64,000 nt of DNA from Panulirus ornatus (taxonomy: Eukaryota; Arthropoda; Malacostraca; Decapoda; Palinuridae). Numbering within the stretch: position 1 is the stretch's first letter; every line of letters begins with the position of its first letter. The notes below the pieces were generated by a model. The model saw only the letters and a list, made by a program, of their open reading frames with translations. It was not told the origin of the DNA and did no database searches. The stretch spans positions 18,556,002-18,620,001 of the forward strand of contig NC_092226.1 in NCBI RefSeq assembly GCF_036320965.1. The letters run 5' to 3'. Below, piece after piece: positions 1-10,916 of this stretch. A program made the position numbers and the translations under genes.

Positions 1-121
1 TGATAAGTGAGGGTGGTATAAATGTTCTGTTGAAAAGCAAGTTCAAAGATTTAAAAACAACACTGGTGAAAATAAGACAGATCTATACAATTATATAATA
101 CAGAACCTTAGAGATAATCAC

Positions 122-236
122 CATTTTTTAAGTTGGGGAACCGTTTCCTAATTAACCCACGTACAGCAACCAGCTCAGGTAACGTGTCCGTTTCAGCAAT
201 TATATGCTGATAGTCATGCAGGTTTACTTCACCATT
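122..236 (-). CDS. mRpL1: mRpL1 exon 6 (last one inside the window)
   Basis: Sixth coding exon, 38 codons plus one base. A strong acceptor, a run of T then CCAG, lies just above 236. The peptide NGEVNLHDYQHIIAETDTLP, then ELVAVRGLIRKRFPNLKN, joins exon 5 as 'IKQVQ-NGEVNLHDY', the conserved 'IQ.GE....DY' turn. It is followed by the 'aIA.pd.mPel..lRg.l..rfPn.k.G' region that animal mitochondrial L1 keeps in place of bacterial LGPRGLMPNPK. The donor is called at GTGATT below 122 because the family continues with Gly there. Without splicing the frame stops four codons later. The remaining C-terminal part lies outside the window. The donor is weaker than the others, so the 3' edge is less sure than the coding identity. 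Confidence 0.85.
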
Positions 237-344
237 CTGGAAAAAAAAAAATCATCATATAATATCAACATACCAGATGTAACAGAATCACTTAAATCAT
301 CTGTTTAAGGTATAACTAAATTGTGAATCAATAATTTCCATGTA

Positions 345-1030
345 ATGTAGGATGGAAAAAGAAGTTGTGCCTAATGACTGGGTGAAAGCTATTATTGTTC
401 CTTTGTTCAAAGGAAAAGGTGCTATGGATGTATGTAGCAATTATAGGGGAATAAATTTTTTAAGTATACCAGGAAAAGTTGCCTGCAAGATTGTTGACTG
501 ATGAAGGCAATGAAAGTGACTAAATGCATAAAAATAGGAGCAAGGGGTTTTAGGAAAGGTAGGGGAGGAGTGGATCAAATTTTTGCAATGAGAATGACTG
601 TGGAAAAGTATCTAGCGAAAGGTAAGCTGTAACTGTGGAAAAGTGTCTAGCAAAAGGTAAGCTGTAAGCACCTTAAATGGATCTTAGGAAAGCTTAAGAC
701 AGAGTTGAATGGAATGCTTTAGGGGATGTAGGGATATGTGGGTCGGGGAAAACTGTTGGATGGTGCAAAAGCCTTCTATAGAGGAGTAAATGGAGAGTTG
801 AGCAAAAGTTTCAGTATATATAAGGGTGTGAGGCAGGGCTGTGTGATGTCACCATGGTTTTTTAACATATATATGGATGGAGTGATAAGAGAGATGAAAT
901 CAAAACTAGGGAATGGGGTTGGAAAGGTGGAGTGTGGTGGTGAGGTATGGTGGATAGTGACAAGCCTATGTTGTTTGCTGAGAGTGAAGAGAAGTTGCAG
1001 AAGATTGTCTGCTTCATGATGCTTACAAGC
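345..1030 (+). mobile_element. Degenerate RTE-like LINE fragment, divergent family (RT domain)
   Basis: Decayed non-LTR retrotransposon fragment. Frames between 364 and 480 read VPNDWVKAIIVPLFKGKG then NYRGINFLSIPGKV, the N-terminal blocks of an RTE-like reverse transcriptase. Around 738-1000 they read GAKAFYRGVNGELSKSF and VRQGCVMSPWFFNIYMDGV (motif B). The catalytic FADD is destroyed by a frameshift near 960, although a following 'SEEKLQKIV' trace is still visible. The protein differs clearly from the abundant family elsewhere in the window, so this is a second family. Stops and frameshifts make it a fossil. It sits in intron 5 of mRpL1, antisense to the gene. A 35-bp tandem duplication at 598-667 lies inside it. 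Confidence 0.75.
598..667 (+). repeat. 35-bp tandem duplication inside RTE fossil
   Basis: Two adjacent near-identical 35-bp units beginning CTGTGGAAAAG, at 598-632 and 633-667, differing at a few positions. A local slippage or duplication event within the decayed RT region. Confidence 0.8.
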
Positions 1031-1509
1031 ATAGCTGATTGACAGTAAATGAGGGGATGGGGGCACATGCAAACAGCTCATGAGAACAATGGCCAAAATA
1101 ATACCAGCAGAATAGAGAGACCTGCAACATCACAGCCTAAGGAAAGAAAAGGATGAAAAAGAGTGATGCTAGGAGAATGAATGAAATGGAAGACTTTTGA
1201 TTTCACTCTAGTTATTGGATAGGGTGAGGATGAATCACCCCAGTTATGTAAGCAGTATTCCAAAACTTAGGAGAATATGTAGATATGGATTCCTGTTCAC
1301 AAGAAAGTGAATTACATCAACCATACAACACTCCCAGTTTCTGGAATGTAGACATTGTGATGGTGATCATCTGGAATTTCCATGATAGAGGGGAGGATAT
1401 GGTTAAGCTAAATATGTTTATCTTATTACAGGGATCTATTGTGGTGCTTTGATACTGAATGGAGAAATTGCATTTTAACACTATTAAATTCAACAAGGTT
1501 ACTAACTCT
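1031..1509. other. Intronic sequence, nothing recognised
   Basis: Part of mRpL1 intron 5. No coding frame, repeat family or RNA gene could be recognised; small frames here have no familiar motif. Confidence 0.5.
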
Positions 1510-1840
1510 TTACTCCAAGCTGCTGCAGAGGTCTGAACTGAGAGGAAATATAGTCAGCATAAAAAATAAAACAAGTATTAGGAGGCGGGAATGTGAGTTG
1601 AAGTAAGATGGAATCATCAGCTTAACTAAGAAAAGGCTGAGAAGATAAATTATATATTGAGAGAAGAAAGAAGCAGGCATGAGGACAGAACCCTGAGGAG
1701 CACCACTACTGATATGATAGGAGAGGGAAGTTACTCCATCAACAACCAGTGCAATGGAACAGCTAAAGAGGAAACTATGCACTAGAGTACAGAGAGAAGC
1801 AGAGAATTCAAAACAGGGGAATTTAGAAAGCAAAGACTTG
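1510..1840 (-). mobile_element. Jockey-like LINE RT fragment (minus)
   Basis: The minus-strand frame 1833-1510 reads LCTLVHSFLFSCSIALVVDG, then SYHISSGAPQGSVLMPASFF. This corresponds to the palm region and motif B (the 'G(V/A)PQGSVL.P' block) of Jockey-clade reverse transcriptases. The YADD catalytic box that should follow is not intact, though traces such as 'HSHSRLLIL' remain. A short, decayed fragment in intron 5 of mRpL1, in the same orientation as the gene. The same family is seen at 20090-21990. Confidence 0.65.
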
Positions 1841-2914
1841 TGCCATCCCCTGTCAGATACTTTGGATATGCTGAAGGATACTTCAAACTGTCATATGACT
1901 TCTAAAGGATATTCAATATGTGACAGGAAACAGCACATATATCCCATGTCTGGAAGACTCTTGTCCCAAGTGTACAATGTATGTTACGATATTAAAATCA
2001 AACCTGCACTTTTCATCTTACCAGACAACTGTATATTCACACTCAATACAGTCCTAAGCTGATAACAAAAAGGACAGGACATTACAGTTTCTCAAATGAA
2101 CATTAGAACCATCTATGAATCAAAGGCTTCTCTAACAACTTGCCTCTGCTGGTTCTCTGCTAAGTCAGTGAATACCAAATACTGATGGATGAATGGCATT
2201 CTGATCATGAAAAAGAACTGAAACATCAATATCAATCTCCTGAAAAAATACTTCATGATTCTTCTAACCACAAACAATCTATGAAGCAAGAACTGTGTAG
2301 TCTTCTTACATTTTAATTACCATTCTCTTTGTTAAAACATAAAAGCTTACAACTTCTGTAAAACTTGGGCTAAAGCATTAGGATGTCTGTGTAACCTGAA
2401 AAGTTTGCATCTCAAAAGTTTGCAGTGCTTCTGAAACCTGCATAAGGTATCAATTCTGAGAAACTCCCAAGTTCAATGAAGATATGGAAAATTATGTAAA
2501 TTCCTTATCTTCATAAGCTTTGTCTTTAAAATTATGATAACCATAGCAAGAAAAATCAAGGTCTCTATGACCTAAGAAAATCCTTGACAAATAATAGATG
2601 GCATGTGTACTACTCTGAGGATAAAAAGGTCTACTAAAGAATTAGTTGTTACCTGCAGGAGAGTGAGCAAACACCTGAGGAATTAAATAATTACAAAGAT
2701 AATAAGGGTTTATGGGGGTGAATTTACATAAACCTAGCTCATACATGTCGAACTATTCATAGTTGGTTGTTTGAGGAACTTAACACTATGGCAGGTTGTT
2801 TAAGCCTTCCCATTTAATGATGTCCATGAAGCCTGCCTTGTAAAAAATTCATTAGTTGTTAAATAAAAATATATGCAGCAATGCATTAAGTCAATGACAC
2901 TGTTGTATACAGAC
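1841..2914. other. Intron 5 of mRpL1, no recognised feature
   Basis: AT-rich single-copy-looking sequence leading up to the exon 5 donor. No protein motif or repeat family recognised; a 102-codon frame at 1754-2062 has no family resemblance. Confidence 0.5.
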
Positions 2915-3082
2915 CTGTACTTGCTTAATAATGTCAAGGCCAGATGCAAGGGTAACCCCCATCTGCCAAGCTTGTTCAATCACCTCCTCATGACGAGATA
3001 TGGCTAAAACTGTCCGATGTTGCTCAGTGTCAAAGTCATGTGGTAGTTGGGCTACATTGGATAAACTGTCAATATAACGATT
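2915..3082 (-). CDS. mRpL1: mRpL1 exon 5: central L1 domain
   Basis: Fifth coding exon, 56 codons, phase 0 to phase 0. The acceptor is TTCCACAG above 3082 and the donor GTCTGT below 2915. The peptide starts NRYIDSLSNVAQLPHDFD, has a TVLAISRHEEVIEQAW middle (the Rossmann-like strand and helix of uL1) and ends ASGLDIIKQVQ, corresponding to the 'AG..eLIkkIQ' motif. Exon 4 ends ...DKK and this starts NRY, giving the family's 'KKNR(F/Y)(V/I)D' join. The intron between them is 11.7 kb and holds most of the retroelement insertions of the window. Confidence 0.94.
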
Positions 3083-4020
3083 CTGTGGAACATAGAAATA
3101 CTTTAAGTAACCTAGAAAATTTTAGACACATATTCATCATTTACCCTAACAGAATAATATGCATTCTAATACACCCAAGAAATATATAATTAATAGCATC
3201 TATGTGAGGTGGGTCAAGAGCACTAAAATTTGTTATGGGTAGCTGCCATCTATGTATGACAATAAAATTCCTTTATATAAGAAACCTTCTGTGAAATGGT
3301 GAGATACAAGTCTCTTTCACTATGTATGCAAGTTCATAGAAATTTAATTCCAGAACTAAATATGAATTCAATTTTCGAAGGAAAATGTAGTCTCATAGTC
3401 CAGTATCAATGAACAACAATACATGAATAGATCTACTCTATGAACTGAAATAAAGCATCATTTACAATCAAATAAATTCACATTCAAGTTCTACTTTTTC
3501 TTTTTGCATATATCAAACACAAAGATATGGTGATCACATATCTATATCATATGCATCATTTTCATAAAACTTCAAAAACAGCAGCATATGCACAAGTACA
3601 AACTTACAATCAATCTTGAATTATAAGATACATTATTATGATTATTTGGAGAAAAGATAAACTATAGAAACACAAGCCTGCAATGGGATATTAAACTAAA
3701 ATTTCAAGACAAGCCACTTAAGAGACAGCCTATATAATTTAGGCTCGCAAAAATCTTCCAGTCAAAGACTCACTTCCATCAAATTAATGCTTAATCCCAT
3801 CCCCCTTGGTAATAGCTGCCTTATCTTAAGTAACAAATTACCTGGCTCATACAGAAACATGTTGCTTAAATGGACAAAGAACCAGTAACATTAGTGGAAG
3901 AGCTGGCAAGTGTATCACTATAGGTCATACACAGTTATAACATACACAGAACCTCTTAACTGTAGTCCAAAAAAATTCTTTCTTAATAATGAATTAAGAA
4001 ACAAATATTTTGTTTTACAA
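3083..4020. other. Intron 4 of mRpL1, proximal part, nothing recognised
   Basis: Begins with the polypyrimidine tract and acceptor of exon 5, then plain AT-rich intron sequence without recognisable elements. Confidence 0.5.
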
Positions 4021-5800
4021 ACTTGATGGCGAGGTAGCACCTGGAACAGACGAAGAAAGGCCACACCTGCTCAAAGCCATTCTTGAGTTGTCATGTGTAA
4101 TGCACTGAAACCACAGCTCCTTATCAACAACCAGGCCCCATAGAACTTTCCGTGGTTTATCCACGATGCTTCACACGAACCGGTTAAGTCCACTGACAGT
4201 AAGTTGACCCCATTATACCACATCACTCCAATTCCCTCTATAGCATGCATAACATTCACTCCCCTGCATGCTTAGGCCCCAACCGCTCAAAATTTTTTTC
4301 ACTTCATCCTTCCATATCCAATTTGGTCTCCCTGTTCCCTACACTTCTCACACATATATCCTTAAACATTCTCTCCATATGTCCAAACCATTGCAGTATA
4401 CCCTCTTCTGCTCTCTCAACCACACTCTTTTAATTACCACAAACCTCTCCCACACTTTCATTACTTAATCAACCACCTCACACCACAGGCTCCCCTTAAA
4501 CATTTCGTTTCCCAATCATCCACCCTCCTCTGCACAGCCTACAGCCAATATCTCGCATCCATAAAATATTGCTGGCTCTGCTATTCCTTCAAACATACTC
4601 ATTTTTGCCCTACCAGATAACATTCTCTCTCCCTATAGTCCTCAGCGCTCCTAAGACCTTCGCTCCCTCCCCACCCTATGACTCACTTCTGCTTCTATGG
4701 CTCCATTTACTGCCATGTCCAGTCCCAGGTATCTAAAACACTTCTCTTTCTCAAAGTTTTCTCCATTCAAACTCATACCTGTACTAAACTGTCCCTCAAC
4801 TCTGCTAAATTTAATAACCTTGCTTTTATTCACATTTACTCTTAGCTTTCTCCTTTCACACACTTCCAAACTCAGTCACCAACTTCTGTGGTTTCTCACT
4901 TGAATCTAAATTCAGTCCTGTATCATCAGCAAACAACATTCGACTCACTTCCCAAGCCTTCTCATCCCCAACAGACTGCATACTCACCCCTCTCTCCAAG
5001 ACTCTTGCATTTAACTCCCTCACCACCTCATCCATAAACAAAGTGTACATCCAATGTCACATCACATACCCCTGCAATAAACCTAACTTCACCTGAAATC
5101 ATTCACTCTTCTCTCCTTACTTGTACACAAGCATTACACACTTGATAAAATCTTCCCACTGCTTTTAGTAGCATTCTTCCCACACCATATATTCTCCAGA
5201 TCTTCTAAAAAGCATCTCTATCAACTCTAAATACCACATGCAAATCCATCTCTTTTTCTAAGTAATTCTTACACAAATTCTTTAAAGCACATACCTGATC
5301 CATACATCCTCTAAATCTTCTGAAACCACAATGCTCCTCCCTAATCTGATGATCTGTATATGGCTACATCCTTCAACCAACACCCTCCTGTACAACTTAA
5401 CAGGTATACTCAACAAACTTATACCTCTGTAGTTTAAATACTCACCTTTATCCCCCTTGCCTTTATACAGCAGCACTATACTTGCATTCCATCAATCCTC
5501 AGGCACCTCACCAGGATCCATACATACATAGAAAATCCTTACCAATCAATCAACAGCACAGTCACCATCTTTCTTAATAAATTCAACTGCAATACCATCC
5601 ACTTCAGCCACCTTTCCACATTTCATCTTGCCCAAGGTATTCACCACCTTTTCTCTCTTCACCAAACCAATCTTCATGACCCGTCTCACTTTGCATACCA
5701 CCCCAATCCAAACACCATTTGCAGCTCTATCATCAAACACATTTAGCAATCCTTCAAAATAAACACTCAATCTCCTCACTTCATCACAACCTTTCTCTTT
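4021..5800 (-). mobile_element. RTE-like LINE, antisense, decayed, 3' end preserved
   Basis: Minus-strand copy of the main RTE-like family. Its 3' tail is at 4021-4062 (GGTGCTACCTCGCC type). It is followed in the element's upstream direction by the 3' UTR and then broken frames: 4651-4869 (VNVNKSKVIKFSRVEGQ), 4856-5050 (MLFADDTGLNLDSS, keeping the FADD catalytic box), 5282-5476 (LYKGKGDKGEYLNYRGISLL) and 5546-5779 (the linker before RT, ending 'DGIAVEFIKKDGDCAVD'). Together these cover the linker, RT and C-terminal region with frameshifts and stops, so the copy is dead. It is longer toward its 5' side than most copies here but lacks the endonuclease. Confidence 0.85.
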
Positions 5801-6175
5801 TTTTTTCTTAGCTGCGACAGCATGGACAGCTATGGCCCCTAATACACCCTAATAAAGGGGTGGTGCTGGGAATGGATGAAGGAAATCAAGTATGACTATG
5901 TTAATGTCTGTGTCTGTGTATGAATATGTATGTACATTTTTTTTTTCATACTATTCGCCATTTCCCGCGATAGCGAGGTAGCGTTAAGAACAGAGGACTG
6001 GGCCTTTGAGGGAATATCCTCACCTGGCCCCTTTCTCTGTTCCTTCTTTTGGAAAAAAAAAAAATGTTAATATGTATATGAGTGGATGGGCCATTCCTTT
6101 GTCTCTTTCCTGGCACTACCTTGCCAATGCAAGAAACGGCGACCGAGTATAGTAAATAAATAAATAATATACATT
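5801..6175 (+). mobile_element. RTE 3' UTR and tail fragment (+), split by a SINE-like insertion
   Basis: The stretch from about 5815 to 5936 resembles the RTE 3' UTR (a '..GGGAATGGATGAAGG' block followed by a TGTGTCTGTGTATG run). The tail resumes at about 6063-6175 with GGATGGGCCATTCC and GCACTACCTTGCC. Between them lies a minus-strand SINE-like piece (5938-6062), so the SINE probably inserted into this 3' UTR. Confidence 0.6.
5938..6062 (-). mobile_element. SINE-like element, truncated (minus)
   Basis: Shares the block CATACTATTCGCCATTTCCC, GCGAGGTAGCGTTAAGAAC, AGAGGACTGGGCCT and TTCCTTCTTTTGG with 25475-25590, and in reverse complement with 12518-12750 and 16950-17168. Non-coding. About 125 bp of a family whose longer copies here are about 220-230 bp. 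Confidence 0.75.
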
Positions 6176-6246
6176 TATTTACTGTACATAATCGCTGATT
6201 CCTGTGCCAAGAAACAGTCCAAGAATGGCCCATCCACTCATATACA
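6071..6246. repeat. Inverted repeat formed by two RTE tails (tail-to-tail)
   Basis: Both arms carry GAGTGGATGGGCCATTC and GGCAC plus an A/T-rich end, in opposite orientation, meeting near 6172. The arms are the 3' tails of a plus (6063-6175) and a minus (6176-6410) RTE copy. Confidence 0.7.
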
Positions 6247-6410
6247 CAAATATATATGTAAATGCCCATATACGTACATATACATACCTATACATATCAA
6301 CATATACATACATACACATACACAGACATATACATATATACACATGTACATATTCATACTTGCTTGCCTTCATCCATTCCTGTTGCTACCCTGCCCACAG
6401 CAATGCTACC
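6176..6410 (-). mobile_element. RTE 3' UTR/tail fragment (minus)
   Basis: Minus-strand 3' UTR of the RTE family: tail at 6176-6235, then the degenerate TA/CA-rich section (6236-6360), then the GCCTTCATCCATTCC and TACCCTGCCCAC blocks that match the 3' UTR of other copies. No coding part is left. Confidence 0.7.
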
Positions 6411-8645
6411 CTCTGCTTTAGCAAAGATGATTTAAATGTGAAGTTGAGTAATGAGGCAGTTGAAGGTATAATTGATGAACATGGGGTATTCAGTGTTGTG
6501 AATGGAAATGGTGAAATGCTTGTGGATTTGTGGGCTGAAAAGAGACTGGTGATTGGGAACACCTGGTTTAAAAAAAAGTGATATACATAAGTATACATAT
6601 GTGAGTAGGAGAGATGATCAAAGGGCACTATTGGAATGTATATTAATTGATAGGCATGTAAATGAGAGACTTTTGGATGTTAATATCCGAAAAGGGGCAG
6701 CTGGAGGGATGTCTGATCACTATCTTGTGGAAGTGAAGGTGAAGGTATGTAAAGGTTTTCATAAAGGAGGAGAGAATGTTGGGAAGAGGAGAGTGGTGAG
6801 ACTAAGTGATCTTGGAATGGAGAATTGCGTGAGGAAGTGCGAGGAGAGATTGAATGTAAAATGGCAAAAGGTAAGAGCAAGTGACACAAGGGGACTGGGT
6901 GAGGAATGGGATGTATTTAGGGAAGTAATGATGGCATGTGCAAAAGATGCACTGGCATGAGAAAGGTGGGAGGTGGGCAGATTAGAAAGGGTAGAGAGTG
7001 GTGTGATGAAGAAGTAAAGTTGTTCATGAAAGAGAAAAGAGAGGCATTTGGACATTACTTACACGGACAGAGTGAAAATGACAGGGAGATGTACAAAAGA
7101 AAGCAGCAGGAGGTCAAGAGGAAGGTGCAAGGGCTGAAAAAGAAGTCAACTCAGAACCTTCACCCCCTCCCCCACCTTGTGATTCTATGTAGCATTTATG
7201 GATCTGGAGAAAGCATATGATAGAGTTGATAGAGATGCTCTGTGGAAGGTATTAAGAGTTTATGGTGTGGGAGGTAAGTTGCTAGAAGCAGTGAAAAGTT
7301 TTTACCAAGGATGTAAGGCATGTGTACGAGTAAGAAGAGAGTATAGTGATTGGTTCCCAGTGAATGTTGGTTTGCAGCAGGGGTGCGTGATGTCTCCAAG
7401 GTTGTTTAATTTGTTTATGGATGGGGTGGTTAGGGAGGTGAACGCAAGTTTTGGAGAGGGGGCAAGTAAGCAGTCTGTTGTGGATGAGAGGGCTTGGGAA
7501 GTGAGTCAGTTGTTCACCGATGATACAGTGCTGGTGGCTGATTCAGGTGAGAAACTGCAGAAGTTGGTGACTGAGTTTGGTAAAGTGTGTGAAAGAAGAA
7601 AGGTGAGAGTAAATGTGAATAAGAGCAAGGTTATCAGGTTCACTAAGGTGGAAGGACAAATTAATTCAGAGGTAAATTTGAATGAAGAAAAACTGGAGGA
7701 AGTGAAGTGTTATAGATATCTGGGAGTGGATTTAGCAATGGATGGAGCCATGGAAGCGGAAGTGAGTCACAGGGTAGGGGAGGGGGCGAAGGTTCTTGGA
7801 GGGTTGAAGAATGTGTGGAAGGTGAATGTTATCTTGGAGAGCAAAAATGGGTATGTTTGAAGGAATAGTGGTTCCAACAATGTTATATGGTTGCGAGGCA
7901 TGGGCTATAGATAGGGTTGCACAGATGAGGGTAGATGTGTTGGAAATGAGATGTTTGAGGACAATATGTGGTGCGAGTTGAATTGATCGAGTAAGTAATG
8001 AAAAGGTAAGAGAGATGTGTGGTAACAAATAGTGTGGTTGACAAAGCAGAAGAGGCTATATTAAAATGGTTTGGTCAAATGGAGAGAATGAGTGAGGAAA
8101 GATTGACAAAGAGGATATATGTGTCACAGGTGAAGGGAACGAGGAGAAGTGGGAGACCAAACCGGAGGTGGAAGGATGGAGTGAAAATGATTTTGAGTGA
8201 TTGGGACCTGAACATACGGGAGGGTGAAAGGCGCGCAAGGAAAAGAGTGAATTGGAACGATGTGGTATACCGGGGTCAACGTGCTGTCAACGGATTGAAC
8301 CAAGGCATGTGAAGTGTCTGGGGTAAACCATGGAAAGTTTTGTGGGGCCTGGTAGTGGAAAGTGAGCTGTAGTTTCGGTGCATTATACATGACAGCTAGA
8401 AACTGAGTGTGAAAAAATGTGGCCTTTGTTGTCTTTTCCTAGCACTACCTCATGTGTTGGGGGGGTTTGCTGTTTTTCCTGTGGGGCAGGGTGGTGACAG
8501 GAAGGGACGAAGGCAGTAAGTATAAATATGTACATGGGTATATATGTATTTGTCTGTGTATGTGGGTGGGTTGGGCCATTCTTTCGTTTGTCTCCTTGTG
8601 CTACCTTGCTAACGTAGGAGACAGTGACTAAGGAAAATAGAAAAA
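6411..8645 (+). mobile_element. RTE-like LINE with endonuclease C-terminus, RT and 3' UTR; internally deleted
   Basis: The most complete copy by domain order, though decayed. Frames at 6420-6750 give the C-terminal half of an APE-type endonuclease (LWAEKRLVIGNTWFKKK, then the SDHYLVEVKVKV box with the catalytic Ser-Asp-His). The linker at 6750-7165 is basic and coiled-coil-like. At about 7165-7190 the sequence jumps to VAFMDLEKAYDRVD-type RT, skipping the N-terminal RT fingers seen at 54361-54540, so an internal deletion is inferred. RT runs 7198-7860 with motif B QQGCVMSPRLFNLFMDG. Its catalytic box is FTDD instead of FADD and one Leu codon is missing. A frameshift near 7850 separates the C-terminal domain, whose end (8019-8312) reads RRSGRPNRRWKDGVK to VVYRGQRAVNGLNQGM. 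The 3' UTR is of the long type and the tail ends about 8645. Confidence 0.88.
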
Positions 8646-8650
8646 TATAC

Positions 8651-8685
<35 letters not shown>

Positions 8686-8691
8686 CATACC
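8646..8691. repeat. (AT)n microsatellite between two RTE tails
   Basis: Impure AT repeat directly after the plus-strand RTE tail and before the minus-strand RTE copy. Confidence 0.8.
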
Positions 8692-9338
8692 TACACAGCT
8701 TTCCATGGTTTACCCCAGACGCTTCACATGCCCTGATTCAATCCACTGACAGCACGTCAACCCCGGTATACCACATCGATCCAATTCACTCTATTCCTTG
8801 CCCTCCTTTCACCCTCCTGCATGTTCAGGCCCCGATCACACAACATCTTTTTCACTCCATCTTTCCACCTCCAATTTGGTCTCCCACTTCTCCTCGTTCC
8901 CTCCACCTCCGACACATATATCCTCTTGGTCAATCTTTCCTCACTCATTCTCTCCATGTGCCCAAACCATTTCAAAACACCCTCTTCTGCTCTCTCAACC
9001 ACGCTCTTTTTATTTCCACACATCTCTCTTACCCTTACGTTACTTACTCGATCAAACCACCTCACACCACACATTGTCCACAAACATCTCATTTCCAGCA
9101 CATCCATCCTCCTGCGCACAACTCTATCCATAGCCCACGCCTCGCAACCATACAACATTGTTGGAACCACTAATCCTTCAAACATACCCATTTTTGCTTT
9201 CCGAGATAATGTTCTCGACTTCCACACATTCTTCAAGGCTCCCAGGATTTTCGCCCCCTCCCCCACCCTATGATCCACTTCCACTTCCATGGTTCCATCC
9301 GCTGCCAGATCCACTCCCAGATATCTAAAACACTTTAC
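8692..9338 (-). mobile_element. RTE-like LINE 3' part (minus), 5'-truncated, short 3' UTR type
   Basis: Minus-strand frame 9314-8757 (185 codons) encodes the C-terminal domain after RT, from MDLAADGTMEVEVDHRVGEG through MLYGCEAWAMDRVVRRR and EGVLKWFGHMERM to RRSGRPNWRWKDGV and VVYRG, followed by TGA. The 5' truncation lies just upstream of the LGVDLAADG codons. The 3' UTR is the short type: the GGAAAGCT block joins directly to GTGTAGGTATGT. With the preceding copy it forms an inverted pair. Confidence 0.85.
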
Positions 9339-9382
9339 TATATATATATGAAGTCGAGAGGTGAAAAAGAGGGCAAATGAGT

Positions 9383-9403
9383 GCTGTCAGTGGATTGAAT
9401 CAG

Positions 9404-9452
<49 letters not shown>
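9383..9452 (+). repeat. RTE 3' UTR scrap and (AT)23 microsatellite
   Basis: A short plus-strand piece of RTE 3' region (GTGCTGTCAGTGGATTGAAT, 9382-9406) runs straight into a pure AT repeat at 9407-9452. Confidence 0.7.
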
Positions 9453-9455
<3 letters not shown>

Positions 9456-9960
9456 GTGGATGCCAAAAATGAAAGCAAGTAAGAGTAAAACTTTATGTTT
9501 TGAAGCAGATGGGATGTCACAGTATAATATTAGTTTAAAAGATGAAAATTGAGAGGTGTATGTATATGAGTTTAGGTATCTGGAAGAAAAGTTTCGTAAT
9601 GAAGACAGTAAGATGCAGAAGATGAGAGTGGTTTTAATGGGAAAAACTGAAGGACTAGTGAAGCTTTGGTGAACAGAATAAAAGGTGTAAAGTGTGCACT
9701 AAGCACACATAATGAAGTACTTCTAACTCTGATGCAAGGATGTGAAATCAATTGATATAAAGGTCAGGTTAGATCAAGAACAAGAGTGGTGTTAAGTTTT
9801 TCGTGGTGGCATGACCATGCATAATATATGGCAGATATGTTGGTAAAGAAAATATATAATGGCACAGTTGAAGGTACTAAGATGCATACATTCAGTGAAA
9901 AGTTATTGGAGCAAAGGATGTTTCTAATGACGATTCCAGATGAACGACTGGGATCAAATG
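9453..9960 (+). mobile_element. Possible fossil of the divergent RTE family (C-terminal region)
   Basis: A frame at 9461-9552 reads KMKASKSKTLCFEADG, then YEFRYLEEKF a little downstream. This is reminiscent of the 'vN..KSKv..f....v..FrYLG' block after FADD in RTE-like proteins. Many stops and frameshifts. The end of the fragment cannot be fixed. Confidence 0.4.
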
Positions 9961-10916
9961 CAATGGAAGTGTTTCATATGCAGTAGTAATGCGAATAGAG
10001 AAGTTGGTCCCATTTGATGAAGCAACTCAAGTGTGCAAAGTGAGAGAGTAAAAAGTGTAAACGGAAGTGCAAAAGTTCATGTTTCACTTTAAACTCACTG
10101 GGCATGGGGTTGAGAATGACTATGAATACTCTGAGAGGTTGCATGTACAATCTAAAACACAACTATCTTCCATACAACATCTTCCCTGTTTTGTCCGATG
10201 ACTGATTAAACCTATTGAAACAACATGAGACTTAACTAGTGACAACATGTGGTTGGTCGGTATACCTATTAAGTTGGAAGTTTCAGGTTCCCATTCAGAT
10301 AATGTTTTTAAACATTAAAGCACGATCACTATTCATGATTTGGAAATGTGACTGCTGAACAATATTCAATATGGAACAATATGTTTTTAAGGGCAATCAT
10401 AAATCTGAAAGGTGTCTGCAGATGAGAAGCTGAAATGACTGACAGTCTACATTCATGTGTTAAGTTATCACTTGATAGTTTTATGTAATATGATTTATTG
10501 CCAGGACTGATTCATGTTGGCAGTATGGTGACTGAAGCTTGTGCGAACCGTAGTCGAGTATGTTCCACATCTGTATTTCACAATACCTATACTGTCTGTA
10601 AGCACCACCAAACAGTATATGGTGAACTGGCAACTTGTTTCATGGGTAAAAGGCCTGCAACCTGTACACAAGTGTCATAGACACGTGAAGATTGGCTCAA
10701 CCTTTCTGTTGTTTTCAACAATATCAGAGATGATAGCTGTGTCTTTGATTGTACATGAACCATCCCCACTGAATCAGGAGAGGATTTAAAGATAACAGAC
10801 ACTTTGAAAGTGCAAGTGCAATGGGTTCTACATTTCACTGTTACCTAAAGGAGCAAAAAAAAAAATAAAATACTTCTTTGTCAAATAATGTGTAGAAATG
10901 TAAAAAATTATCAAAT
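9961..10916. other. Intron 4 of mRpL1, nothing recognised
   Basis: No recognisable coding region, RNA gene or repeat. Two overlapping short frames near 10500-10790 have no known motif. Confidence 0.5.

Noticed and set aside
8798..9273. Long frames antisense to the RTE C-terminal domain (111-226 codons; also at 10975-11515, 12689-13420, 13738-14404, 18343-18752, 55127-55871)
   Set aside because: They recur wherever the RTE C-terminal coding strand occurs, in both of the other frames. The protein families and RT motifs are on the opposite strand. They are shadows of a purine-rich coding strand.
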